6,259 bases of DNA from an uncultured Eubacteriales bacterium (lineage in GTDB: Bacteria; Bacillota; Clostridia; Oscillospirales; Oscillospiraceae). Positions 1 through 6,107 of this stretch are shown piece by piece. Both the position numbers and the translations under genes were made by a program. The notes under the pieces are model-generated. The model made no database searches. It saw only the letters and a program-made list of their open reading frames with translations, and was not told the origin of the DNA. The DNA lies in assembly GCA_900554855.1 (NCBI GenBank), contig USIZ01000084.1, positions 1 to 6,259 on the forward strand, in the 5' to 3' direction. Numbering within the stretch: the stretch's first letter is position 1; every line of letters starts with the position of its first letter.

Positions 1-362
1 CTATCGGCAAGGCCTACTATGCCAAGATGCAGGGCCAGCCTGACGAGGAGTTTGCCGAGCTGTGCGGCAAGGTGGACGCGGCCATGGCTGCCATCGCCGC
101 CAACAATGCTGCGCTGAAGGATCTGAAGGCCGCCGCAGAAGTGGTCATCGATGTGGATATTACCCTCGACGACGTGGCGGATGAGACTGCCGAGGCACCT
201 GCCGCTGAGGAGACTGCCCCCGCCGAAGAGGCTGCTCCCGTTGAAGAGGCCGCTCCTGTTGAGGAGCCCACTGTGGACGATGTGGTTGCCGATGTGCAGG
301 AGACTGTTGCCGAGGTGACCGAGGAAGCCCCCGCTGCCGACGAGCCCAAGGACGAGGAGTAA
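1..362 (+). CDS. Small coiled-coil-type protein with acidic Ala/Glu/Pro-rich tail, 3' part only
   Basis: This gene runs in from beyond the left edge. The frame is open from base 3 and gives 119 visible residues ending at TAA 360-362. The internal ATG at 27 is not needed as a start, because the eight codons before it (IGKAYYAK) read as protein. The first ~55 visible residues are Ala/Lys/Asp/Glu-rich and helical. They resemble, from memory, the middle of small Bacillota proteins whose core carries an 'IGKxYY/F...' segment and which usually finish with a CxxC...CxxC zinc ribbon. Here no cysteine pair follows; the last ~65 residues are an acidic tail with EE-[AT]-A-P-[AV] repeats. The function is unknown. 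The acidic, membrane-free tail suggests a cytosolic protein. It faces the carboxypeptidase gene tail to tail and shares a terminator with it. Coding status is sure; family placement is tentative. Confidence 0.8.
   Translation, partial: IGKAYYAKMQGQPDEEFAELCGKVDAAMAAIAANNAALKDLKAAAEVVIDVDITLDDVADETAEAPAAEETAPAEEAAPVEEAAPVEEPTVDDVVADVQETVAEVTEEAPAADEPKDEE
207..260 (+). repeat. Three tandem 18-base units coding for the E-E-x-A-P-x tail repeat
   Basis: Units at 207-224, 225-242 and 243-260 encode EETAPA, EEAAPV and EEAAPV. The second and third differ at only 2 of 18 bases, both silent; the first is more diverged. Further looser Glu/Ala/Pro segments flank them. Such in-frame repeats can change copy number by slippage, lengthening or shortening the acidic tail without breaking the frame. 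Confidence 0.75.
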
Positions 363-379
363 TTCTCACATTAAGATAG

Positions 380-423
380 AAAAAATCCGGAGCTTTCTGA
401 AAGAAAAGCTCCGGATTTTTTTC
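380..423. terminator. Bidirectional rho-independent terminator between convergent genes
   Basis: The arms 381-396 and 405-420 are perfect 16-base inverted repeats with an 8-base loop. The core is CCGGAGC/GCTCCGG, flanked by A-tracts on the left and T-tracts on the right. On the plus strand the stem ends in a run of seven T, 18 bases after the stop of the first gene. On the minus strand it ends in TTTTTTCT, starting just after the stop of the carboxypeptidase gene. The symmetry lets one hairpin end both converging transcripts. Confidence 0.93.
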
Positions 424-425
424 GT

Positions 426-1322
426 TTAATCGACCGCGTTCAGGTATTCCTCCAGACAGACGCCCTGCGTGTGGATCTCCTCGGCTGCGTCGCGCCCCAC
501 ATAGCGGTAGTGCCACGGCTCATAGCCGGTGCCGGTGATGTCGGTCTTGTCCTCGGGATAGCGCAGGATGAAGCCGTACTGCCAGGCGTTGTCGGCCAGC
601 CAATTGTAGACCTGATACCCGGCGGAGTGGACGCCATCGGCATTGATGTCCACGGCAAGGCCGCTCTGGTGTTCGCTGTAACCCACGGCGTTGACCCACT
701 TCAGCGCCTCTCTTCTGGCGTCGGATTCGGAATACCCCTGCTCTTCAAAAGACTTCACTTTTTCGTCCATCAGGCTTTGCTGCTTCTCTGCCGTGCGGTA
801 GCCGGATGCCACGATCGGGTAGACCCCCTGAGAACGGGCATCATCAAACATCTGCTGAAGATCGGGATAAATGAGTTCGGCGATCTGCTGGCCGTTGTCC
901 AGTGTTTTCAGCTCTGCATGGTACCCCTCCGGCAGACTGTGGGTGGAGTTGACCAGCATGAGCAGGTCGATCCCGTCGGCGTTGCCGTCCGTCGGAGTGG
1001 AAGCATCAGCGGGGGAGGAGGCGTCTGCCTCCACGGCTGAGCGGTCAGCGGTTCCGCTGCCGGAGTTTTCAGCGGTACTGCCGGAGCCGGATGCGGCGGG
1101 GGATGGTTCCAGAGCAGCGCTTGCTGCACCGCTGTACTCCTCCTGCTGGGCAGAGCGGGCCGCATCGACCTGCTGTGCGTCCCGCCGGGCCGGATCCTGC
1201 CTCAGCCTTGGAACACCAAAGGCCAGTGCGGCCAGAACGAACAGGACAATAATGACTGCCCGTATCGGATGACGGTGCTTTTTTCTCTCTGCCCGCCGGG
1301 GGCGGTAGTCATTCCGGTTCAT
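426..1322 (-). CDS. Membrane-anchored M15-family D-Ala-D-Ala carboxypeptidase (VanY-like)
   Basis: This 298-residue protein should remove the terminal D-Ala from peptidoglycan pentapeptides outside the membrane. A basic N-terminus (1-20) precedes one hydrophobic segment (about 20-37), a membrane anchor or signal peptide. Then comes a low-complexity Ala/Ser/Gly/Pro-rich linker (about 45-115) and a catalytic domain (about 118-298). Visible M15 motifs are SGYR (173-176), SEHQSGLAVD with zinc ligands His218 and Asp225, and EPWH with catalytic Glu268 and zinc ligand His271. All expected catalytic residues are present. The ATG at 1320-1322 has AGGAGG (1331-1336) 8 bases upstream, inside the last codons of the kinase gene, and the two genes overlap by 14 bases, so they are co-transcribed and probably translationally coupled. 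The regulator and kinase upstream are VanR/VanS-like, which favours a VanY-type D,D-carboxypeptidase over an L,D-enzyme. With no ligase genes, a role in wall remodelling is as likely as glycopeptide tolerance. Confidence 0.92.
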   Translation of the reverse strand: MNRNDYRPRRAERKKHRHPIRAVIIVLFVLAALAFGVPRLRQDPARRDAQQVDAARSAQQEEYSGAASAALEPSPAASGSGSTAENSGSGTADRSAVEADASSPADASTPTDGNADGIDLLMLVNSTHSLPEGYHAELKTLDNGQQIAELIYPDLQQMFDDARSQGVYPIVASGYRTAEKQQSLMDEKVKSFEEQGYSESDARREALKWVNAVGYSEHQSGLAVDINADGVHSAGYQVYNWLADNAWQYGFILRYPEDKTDITGTGYEPWHYRYVGRDAAEEIHTQGVCLEEYLNAVD

Positions 1323-1758
1323 TTCCGGGGCCTCCTTTCTGCGGGAGGATCACTGTGAATGTGGTGGAAGTGTCGTCGCTCTGAGCGGTCACCTCGCCGC
1401 CGTGCAGGCGCACAATGTCCCGGGCGATGGCGAGTCCCAGTCCGGCTCCGCCGGTAGCACTGCTGCGGGAGGCGCCCAGCCGGTAGAATTTTTCAAAGAT
1501 GTCATTCAGTTTTTCCCGGGGAATGGCTCCGGGACTGGTGAAGCGGATGACCGCCTGTCCGGCCGCCTCCCGGGCGGAGACCCGGATGGGCCCAGTGTCC
1601 TCACTGTACGCGATGGCGTTCTTCAGAATGTTGTTGAATACCCGTGCCATTTTGTCCGTGTCGGCGTAAAGCGTCATATCCTCCGGCACATCCAGTTCCA
1701 TGGTCTTGCCCCGTTCCTTCAGCTTGGGATAGAGCTCGTCGGAGATCTGCACCATCAT
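1309..1758 (-). CDS. C-terminal (ATP-binding) fragment of the VanS-like kinase
   Basis: This 149-residue piece is the HATPase_c half of the sensor kinase, in the same frame as the upstream half but cut off from it by a TGA. It may start at ATG 1756-1758 (a second ATG follows directly), one codon after the stop. Visible motifs are the N box FNNILKNAIAY (41-51), the F box FEKFYRL (88-94) and the G2 box GGAGLGLAIA (103-112). The G1 box is unusual: TSPGAIP (74-80), with Ser where kinases have Asp and VanS has Asn. GAAGG lies 14 bases before the ATG, longer than ideal, so any translation would rely mainly on ribosomes stopping at TGA and restarting. It ends at TGA 1309-1311, past the ATG of the carboxypeptidase gene. 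Whether this fragment is made is unknown; if it is, it lacks any His site and membrane anchor. Confidence 0.6.
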   Translation of the reverse strand: MMVQISDELYPKLKERGKTMELDVPEDMTLYADTDKMARVFNNILKNAIAYSEDTGPIRVSAREAAGQAVIRFTSPGAIPREKLNDIFEKFYRLGASRSSATGGAGLGLAIARDIVRLHGGEVTAQSDDTSTTFTVILPQKGGPGNEPE

Positions 1759-1761
1759 GTA

Positions 1762-1764
1762 TCA
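1762..1764 (-). other. In-frame TGA that splits the kinase
   Basis: On the minus strand the bases read GAT CTG TGA TAC ATG ATG, so the stop and the next possible start are one codon apart. It sits in the link between the HisKA and ATP-binding domains. I see no evidence for a selenocysteine element: the downstream bases show no obvious strong hairpin, and the kinase family is not known for selenocysteine. Confidence 0.9.
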
Positions 1765-2460
1765 CAGATCGACCTTCTCGCGCACAAGGGGCATGGTCTG
1801 AAAGTGATAGCGGGTGATCTCGAAGAACTCATTGATGAGCCCCTCCAGCCGGTAGGCCTTTTCCAGCGCAATGTGGGTGAACCGGGCGCGCTCCGCTTCC
1901 GGCAGGGCCTGTCCCTCGTCCAGCAGGCTGAGATAGCCGATCACGCTGGTCAGCGGCGTTTTGATGTCGTGAGCCAGATAGACGATCAGATCGTTCTTGC
2001 GCTGTTCTGCGGCCTGAGCCTGCTCGGTGCGCTGGTGCAGCTTGGTCTGCACCTCGGTGAGCTTTGAACGCATAAAATCCAGTTCCGGGCTCATCATGGC
2101 GATGGGTTCATCGGACTCCTGAGTCAGCTGATCCACCCCGGCGATGATCTGGTCAAAGTAGCGGGTGAACAGCATCATGGCCAGCCGGAGCATGATCAGA
2201 AAGGCGATCACAATGACGGCGATGATGATATAAACCAGATTATTCTGTACTTGATACCAGTAAAATTCCTGTCCCACAGACCAGCTTTGACCGGTCAGAA
2301 GACAGTAGATATTGACGATGGTGTCGGCAAAATGCCCCCGAAAACAGATCCGGGCGCCGATGACCAGCGCCATGGAGCCCAGGAGCAGCCCTAAGATCTG
2401 GAACCACAACTTGTTGAGCAGCCGCTGGTATTCCCGGCCGTTGATGCGCTTACCGTTCAA
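1762..2460 (-). CDS. vanS: N-terminal (sensor plus HisKA) fragment of the VanS-like kinase
   Basis: This 232-residue fragment starts at TTG 2458-2460, overlaps the regulator gene by 11 bases and ends at TGA 1762-1764. The frame is open further upstream, but that stretch merely shadows the regulator's C-terminus and does not look like protein. The TTG gives the VanS-like length and His164; GTGGGG (2468-2473) and GGGGAG (2473-2478) lie 7 and 12 bases upstream. Membrane segments sit at about 18-38 and 74-97 with a ~35-residue external loop between them. A linker leads to the HisKA helix pair, whose H box is YLAHDIKTPL (161-170) with His164 as phosphorylation site. The second helix runs to about 222 (LINEFFEITRYHF). 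Alone it could dimerise in the membrane and be a phospho-acceptor, but it cannot bind ATP. Confidence 0.78.
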   Translation of the reverse strand: MNGKRINGREYQRLLNKLWFQILGLLLGSMALVIGARICFRGHFADTIVNIYCLLTGQSWSVGQEFYWYQVQNNLVYIIIAVIVIAFLIMLRLAMMLFTRYFDQIIAGVDQLTQESDEPIAMMSPELDFMRSKLTEVQTKLHQRTEQAQAAEQRKNDLIVYLAHDIKTPLTSVIGYLSLLDEGQALPEAERARFTHIALEKAYRLEGLINEFFEITRYHFQTMPLVREKVDL

Positions 2461-3154
2461 TTTGATACCCCACTCCCCAGACCGTCTTGATGTATTTTGA
2501 GTGCTCTGCCGTGTCGCCCAGCTTTTCCCGCAGGTGGCGGACATGGACGGAGATGGTGTTGCTGCTCTTGCAGTAGTATTCATCTGCCCAGATGGCGTGG
2601 AACAGCGCCTCAGCGCTGACTACCTTGCCCCGCTGCTCCAGCAGGATGCGCAGAATGGAGAACTCCGTGGGGGTGAGGGAGACGAGCCTGTTGCCCACCC
2701 GGCACTCGTGGGTGGCGAGATTCAGCATCAGATCCCGGCAGCGCAGCACATCTACGTCAGTCTCCTCTGCGGCCTTGGCCGGATTGTACTTGGTGTAGCG
2801 GCGCAGCTGAGCCTTCACCCGGGCTACCAGCTCCAGCGGACGGAAGGGTTTTGTGATGTAGTCATCCGCCCCCAGCGTCAGGCCGGTGATCTTGTCCGTC
2901 TCCTCTACCTTGGCCGTCAGCATCAGAATGGGGAAGTTGTAGTGCTCCCGCAGCTGCTTGCAGAGGGTGAAGCCGTTCATGTCCGGCAGCATGACGTCCA
3001 GAATGGCCAGGTCGATTGGTTCTTCCGCCACGCACTTCAGCGCCGGTGCGGCGGAGTAGAAGGTGCGCACCTCAAAATTTTCGCTTTCCAGATAGAGCGC
3101 CACCAGATCGGCGATCTCCTGTTCATCATCCACGATCAGAATGCGTTCCGCCAT
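2450..3154 (-). CDS. vanR: VanR-like OmpR-family response regulator
   Basis: This 234-residue DNA-binding regulator has a receiver domain (about 3-117) and an OmpR/PhoB winged helix (about 135-234). The receiver shows the acidic pair Asp9-Asp10, the phosphorylation site Asp53 in DLAILDVMLP, Thr80 and Lys102 in ITKPFRPLEL. The stretch DKITGLTLGADDYITKPF and the tail KTVWGVGYQIER match VanR closely from memory, where Asp53 is also the phosphorylated residue and the length is 231. I chose ATG 3152-3154 over the ATG seven codons upstream because AGGGAG (3163-3168) sits 8 bases before it and the protein then begins like VanR (MAERILIVDDE). The gene is first in the unit and its stop overlaps the kinase start. 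A sigma-A-like promoter lies just upstream. If the kinase is dead, this regulator would depend on other phosphate donors or stay unphosphorylated. The VanR label denotes family, not proven control of resistance genes. Confidence 0.93.
   Translation of the reverse strand: MAERILIVDDEQEIADLVALYLESENFEVRTFYSAAPALKCVAEEPIDLAILDVMLPDMNGFTLCKQLREHYNFPILMLTAKVEETDKITGLTLGADDYITKPFRPLELVARVKAQLRRYTKYNPAKAAEETDVDVLRCRDLMLNLATHECRVGNRLVSLTPTEFSILRILLEQRGKVVSAEALFHAIWADEYYCKSSNTISVHVRHLREKLGDTAEHSKYIKTVWGVGYQIER
2468..2478 (-). promoter_or_regulatory. G-rich ribosome binding site for the TTG-started kinase, inside the regulator's last codons
   Basis: GGGGAGTGGGG on the minus strand precedes TTG 2458-2460 by 7 bases. 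It is made of the codons for the conserved WGVGY motif of the regulator, so its G-richness is partly forced by the protein. It still gives a usable Shine-Dalgarno and supports the TTG start, because there is no ATG or GTG in the kinase frame nearby. Confidence 0.5.
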
Positions 3155-3186
3155 GGTCTCATCTCCCTGATTCATTTACTGTTCCC

Positions 3187-3215
3187 ATTATACAACGTTT
3201 TTTCGGCGCTGTTTG
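3187..3215 (-). promoter_or_regulatory. Promoter of the VanR-VanS-VanY-like operon
   Basis: A perfect TATAAT -10 box (minus strand, 3187-3192) lies about 33 bases before the regulator ATG. At 17 bases spacing the -35 position holds CAAACA (3210-3215), only half matching TTGACA. A good -10 with a poor -35 fits a promoter helped by an activator. Autoregulation by the phosphorylated regulator is known for VanR systems and is inferred here. No clear paired operator repeats were found. Confidence 0.6.
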
Positions 3216-3250
3216 CTTCATTTTTGGATAGAAACTATTAAGGATTGCCT

Positions 3251-3285
3251 AAGAAACCGCCGCCATGCGTCTGCATGGCGGCGGC
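3251..3285 (-). terminator. Rho-independent terminator after the helicase gene
   Basis: A perfect 12-base stem (3257-3268 with 3273-3284, core CCGCCGCCATGC) and a 4-base loop follow the helicase stop by about 23 bases on the minus strand. A modest TTTCTT tail comes next. It separates the helicase transcript from the operon promoter downstream. Confidence 0.8.
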
Positions 3286-3307
3286 AGTTGTGATGTTTCT
3301 CGGCGGA

Positions 3308-4480
3308 TTACTGGATCATCAGGCATCCGTCCTTGTCGTATTTCAGCAGCTGCATCTCCATCTTCTGGGCCTGCGCGATCTCGTCCATCTTGATCTGATC
3401 GGAGACGGAGGCGACAAAAGTGTAGGCGACGCCATGCTTCTTGGCGCGGCCGGTGCGGCCGATGCGGTGGACATAATACTCCTGCTCATCGGGCACGTCG
3501 TAGTTGAATACCGCATCCACATCGTCGATGTCCAGCCCGCGGGCAGCCACGTCAGTGGCCACAAGGATCTGCATTTTACCGGCCCGGAAATCCTTCAGCG
3601 TCTTTTCTCGGTTTTTCTGGGGAATGTCGCCGTGGATGGGGGCACAGGTGAAGCCGCGCATCTGGAGCAGAGCGGCCAGCCGGTCGGTCATGTTCTTCGT
3701 GTTGCAGAAGGCGATGGCGCGCTCATAGCCGCCGTTTTTCAGCAGAGCCACCATGGTGGGCAGCTTCTGTTCCCGGGTGTCCAGATCAATGCGGTACTGC
3801 TGGATATCGGGGCGGTTATCCTCCACCGGGCGGACGGTGATCTCCACTGGGTCGCGCTGGTAGACCCAGGAGATATCCATGACCTCCCGAGAGATGGTGG
3901 CGGAGAACAGGCCCAGATTTTTGCGCTGGGGCATCATGTCCAGAATTTTGGTGACTTCCTCAATAAAGCCCATGTCCAGCATCCGGTCAGCCTCGTCCAG
4001 CATGACGGTCTCCACCGAATTCAGCTTGACGGTATGGCGCTTGATGTGATCCATCAGACGGCCGGGTGTTGCCACCACGATCTGGGGCTTTTTCTTCAGC
4101 TGGCTGATCTGTTTTTCGATGGGCTGGCCGCCGTAAAGGCAGACCGCCCGGACGCCCTCCTTGTGGCTGCACAGCACCCGCAGCTCATCCACGATCTGGA
4201 TGGCAAGCTCTCGGGTGGGAGCCAGTACCAGAGCGAGTACGTCGGTGGAGGCGGGATCAATGTGCTCCACGATGGGAATGCCAAAGGCAAAGGTCTTGCC
4301 GGTGCCGGTGGGGGCCTTGGCCACTACGTCCTTCCACTCCATCAGGCTGGGAATGCTGCCGCCCTGCACCGGGGTGGCCATGGTATAGCCCTTGTCGTTC
4401 AGGGCCTGCATCAGTTCGGGGGACAGCCCGAGGGAATCATATCGGATGTTTTCTTCGACTTCAACGCCGTTAATTTCCAT
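3308..4480 (-). CDS. DEAD-box ATP-dependent RNA helicase, minimal form
   Basis: This 390-residue protein should unwind short RNA duplexes using ATP in the cytosol, in roles such as ribosome assembly or mRNA handling. All core motifs are visible in order: Q motif with Gln39 (ATPVQ), motif I APTGTGKT (56-63), Ia APTREL (87-92), GG (117-118), Ib TPGR (138-141), II DEAD (162-165), III SAT (193-195), IV around AIAFCNT (255-261), V ARGLDI (313-318) and VI HRIGRTGR (338-345). The chain stops about 45 residues after motif VI, so it lacks the basic or DbpA-type RNA-binding tail of CsdA/DbpA-class enzymes, and its RNA target cannot be inferred. I chose ATG 4478-4480, preceded by AAGGA (4492-4496) at 11 bases; a TTG 11 codons upstream is open but unsupported. 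It looks monocistronic, with a terminator behind it, although none is seen between ypeB and this gene. Confidence 0.95.
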   Translation of the reverse strand: MEINGVEVEENIRYDSLGLSPELMQALNDKGYTMATPVQGGSIPSLMEWKDVVAKAPTGTGKTFAFGIPIVEHIDPASTDVLALVLAPTRELAIQIVDELRVLCSHKEGVRAVCLYGGQPIEKQISQLKKKPQIVVATPGRLMDHIKRHTVKLNSVETVMLDEADRMLDMGFIEEVTKILDMMPQRKNLGLFSATISREVMDISWVYQRDPVEITVRPVEDNRPDIQQYRIDLDTREQKLPTMVALLKNGGYERAIAFCNTKNMTDRLAALLQMRGFTCAPIHGDIPQKNREKTLKDFRAGKMQILVATDVAARGLDIDDVDAVFNYDVPDEQEYYVHRIGRTGRAKKHGVAYTFVASVSDQIKMDEIAQAQKMEMQLLKYDKDGCLMIQ

Positions 4481-4521
4481 TTTCGTCCGTATCCTTTCTA
4501 TCTGACGGTACAATCCTACTT

Positions 4522-4550
4522 AGTCTAACACAAAGCGGGACCGGATGCAA
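4522..4550 (-). promoter_or_regulatory. Possible sigma-A promoter of the helicase gene
   Basis: On the minus strand TTGCAT (4545-4550) and TAGACT (4522-4527) are separated by 17 bases and lie about 40 bases before the ATG. The matches are 3 of 6 and 4 of 6 to consensus, so this is only a candidate. The spacing and position are right, and no better pair was seen in the gap after ypeB. Confidence 0.35.
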
Positions 4551-4592
4551 GAATCAGAGAGAAATGCGGAGAAAAAGGGGATTGAAGTGAGA

Positions 4593-5960
4593 TTAAATGG
4601 CTAAAGTACCGTTTTCATCCTCCAGCAGAATGAGCATTTTCTGCTCAGCCCCGGTGGCAGCGTTAATGCAGGAGATATAGTGCTGGCCGTTTTCCGCCTG
4701 GCAGATGAACTCCCAGCACAGCACCTCGTATTTGCCGTCCGTCGGGATGAGGGCCAGCTGTTCTTTCTGGATGGTCAGCAGGGGAGAGACGTTCTTCCGG
4801 GCGGCGTCTACGCTGATTGCCGGCACTTCAAGGGTGCGCTCCGTGTGATTGGAGAGGTAGGAGGTGGACTCGAAGCCCACGATGCTGCCCGTGTCCAGTG
4901 CGACAGTGATACTGCACAGATCCGGGTAGCAGAGCACTTCGCCTGCTCGATAGGCAAAGTTGACGGTCAGACGGTTCTCGCTCTCGTGGCGATACGTCTC
5001 TTCCATATCGGCATAGCCGGTTCGCTCCAGAAATTCCTGTGCTTTTTGGACGGCCTGCTCAGCGGAGAGCTGCCGCTGGGTCACGATGCGGGAGTTGGTC
5101 AGAGCAAGGATCTTTCCGCCCTGCTTGGTGACGCTCACATTCAATTCGCCTCCGTCCACAACGGCGGAGCAGGTATAAAACGGGATCTCGCCCCCGGCCT
5201 CGCCGGTCAGAGAGAAGATGCTCTCCCGCAGGCCGGTGCATTCTGCGGCGGCTTTGAGGGCCTGCTGGCCGGTCACCTCGTCCAGCCCTGCCAGCATTTT
5301 GGGTTCACTGCTGGCCAGATGGTCGGAGAAAGGGCCGTCATAGGTCATGGTGGGCAGCTCAGGGAAGTTGGTTTCGATGTTTTCATAGGAGCTGCCCGCC
5401 AGCACATTGCCACCCTCGCTGAGCTCGGAGAGCCGCCGCTCCACCGACTCCACGTCGTCCAGATCGGTGCTCCCGTCGTTGAGCTGCCCCTCCAGCGTTT
5501 CCAGCCGTTCCCGCAGTTGAGAGGTAGCGGTGGAGAGCGCCCGCAGATTTTCGGCTTCTGCATCGCTCAGGCCGCCGTTGGCGGCGGCGGAGCGGGCGAG
5601 GGCAGAGGCGTAGTCTCCCACCCGGGAGAGAAAGGCGGCGGTCTGTGCCAGCTCGATGTTGGCGTAAGGGAGCGCGCTCATGGCGGCCTGGGCTGTGGCC
5701 GCCTCGGATTGGATCTCCGCACTGAGCAGACTGGTCATGGCGGGTGTGACCACATAGATCTCCTTCTGCATGGCCGAGTCGATCCGGCTGACGCTGGAGA
5801 CCAGCTGGGAAAACGAGCGCAGATAGCCGTTGGCGATGGAGCGCTGATAGACCGTCATTGTGCAGCGCAGCGACAGCACACACCCCACCAGTGCCAGAAA
5901 GAGCGCCGAAAGAAACGAGATCAACCGCACCCAGCCCCGCCGGGAAAGAGAACGCATCAC
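4593..5960 (-). CDS. ypeB: Spore germination protein YpeB
   Basis: This 455-residue protein has one N-terminal membrane segment (about 11-32) after a basic start, a long helical Ala/Glu-rich region (about 40-185) and a C-terminal half of PepSY-like repeats. Marks of the family are FPELPTMTYDGPFSDH (199-214), typical of the YpeB core, and the closing INAATGAEQKMLILLEDENGTL (432-453). Length agrees with YpeB from spore formers (about 450). In Bacillus, YpeB is made in the forespore, sits at the inner membrane and is required to keep the cortex-lytic enzyme SleB stable and in place. The start is GTG 5958-5960 or the adjoining ATG 5955-5957; GAGAGGGG (5969-5976) is 8 or 11 bases upstream, which slightly favours GTG. 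sleB, a frequent neighbour, is not in the window. A terminator just upstream indicates that it has its own promoter, presumably forespore-specific, which I could not place with confidence. Confidence 0.93.
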   Translation of the reverse strand: MMRSLSRRGWVRLISFLSALFLALVGCVLSLRCTMTVYQRSIANGYLRSFSQLVSSVSRIDSAMQKEIYVVTPAMTSLLSAEIQSEAATAQAAMSALPYANIELAQTAAFLSRVGDYASALARSAAANGGLSDAEAENLRALSTATSQLRERLETLEGQLNDGSTDLDDVESVERRLSELSEGGNVLAGSSYENIETNFPELPTMTYDGPFSDHLASSEPKMLAGLDEVTGQQALKAAAECTGLRESIFSLTGEAGGEIPFYTCSAVVDGGELNVSVTKQGGKILALTNSRIVTQRQLSAEQAVQKAQEFLERTGYADMEETYRHESENRLTVNFAYRAGEVLCYPDLCSITVALDTGSIVGFESTSYLSNHTERTLEVPAISVDAARKNVSPLLTIQKEQLALIPTDGKYEVLCWEFICQAENGQHYISCINAATGAEQKMLILLEDENGTLAI

Positions 5961-6022
5961 AGTAAAAACCCCTCTCAGTGTAGTTCTTATTGACAGACTG
6001 CGCAGTTTTGCGGGAAGTATGC

Positions 6023-6050
6023 GAAAAAGGACTGCCGAAGCAGTCCTTTC
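6023..6050 (-). terminator. Rho-independent terminator upstream of ypeB, TTCG loop
   Basis: On the minus strand AAAGGACTGC, a TTCG tetraloop and GCAGTCCTTT form a 10-base perfect stem (6040-6049 with 6026-6035) that runs into TTTTTCG. The TTCG loop is unusually stable. It ends transcription coming from the gene at the right edge and leaves only about 60 bases for a ypeB promoter. On the plus strand the hairpin is followed by A, not T, so it does not act there. Confidence 0.85.
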
Positions 6051-6107
6051 AAAAAATAGATGCAGAGGAGGGAATTCTAATCTGATAAGGGGGCGCTATG
6101 TTACTAT

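Larger units (their letters stand above)
1309..2460 (-). pseudogene. vanS: VanS-like sensor histidine kinase interrupted by an in-frame stop
   Basis: Read through the single TGA at 1762-1764, the frame encodes 383 residues. From memory this is almost exactly the length of enterococcal VanS (384), and the phospho-acceptor falls at residue 164, as in VanS. The order is two membrane segments around a short external loop, HisKA domain, then HATPase_c domain. The sequence around the stop reads VDL-stop-YMMVQISDELYP, which lines up without a gap against VanS (IDLYYMLVQMTDEFYP). So this is a point nonsense change, not an indel. The codon could have come from TGC/TGT (Cys) by one change; Tyr, as in VanS, would need two. 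Possible explanations are a strain-specific null allele, a base-call error, or a split kinase made by stop-restart. The other frame positions are intact, which points to a recent event. Confidence 0.8.

Noticed and set aside
1762..1764. TGA read as selenocysteine or tryptophan
   Set aside because: TGA also ends the kinase frame itself at 1309-1311, so it is a working stop here, and no selenocysteine insertion hairpin was evident.
2461..2583. Extended N-terminus of the kinase frame
   Set aside because: It lies wholly inside the regulator gene in another frame, is Ser/Thr/Arg-rich and unlike VanS, and the TTG start fits family length.
471..3241. Several plus-strand open frames (471-1040, 1402-2067, 2501-3241) opposite the operon
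   Set aside because: They mirror the well-supported minus-strand genes and lack domains or a consistent Shine-Dalgarno.
3245..4528. A 427-codon plus-strand open frame opposite the helicase gene
   Set aside because: The minus-strand helicase has every family motif. The opposite frame is a by-product of high-G+C codon use and has no recognisable domain.
4680..5993. A 437-codon plus-strand open frame opposite ypeB
   Set aside because: The minus strand encodes a full YpeB with its family motifs. The opposite frame is Gly/His/Gln-rich and matches nothing.
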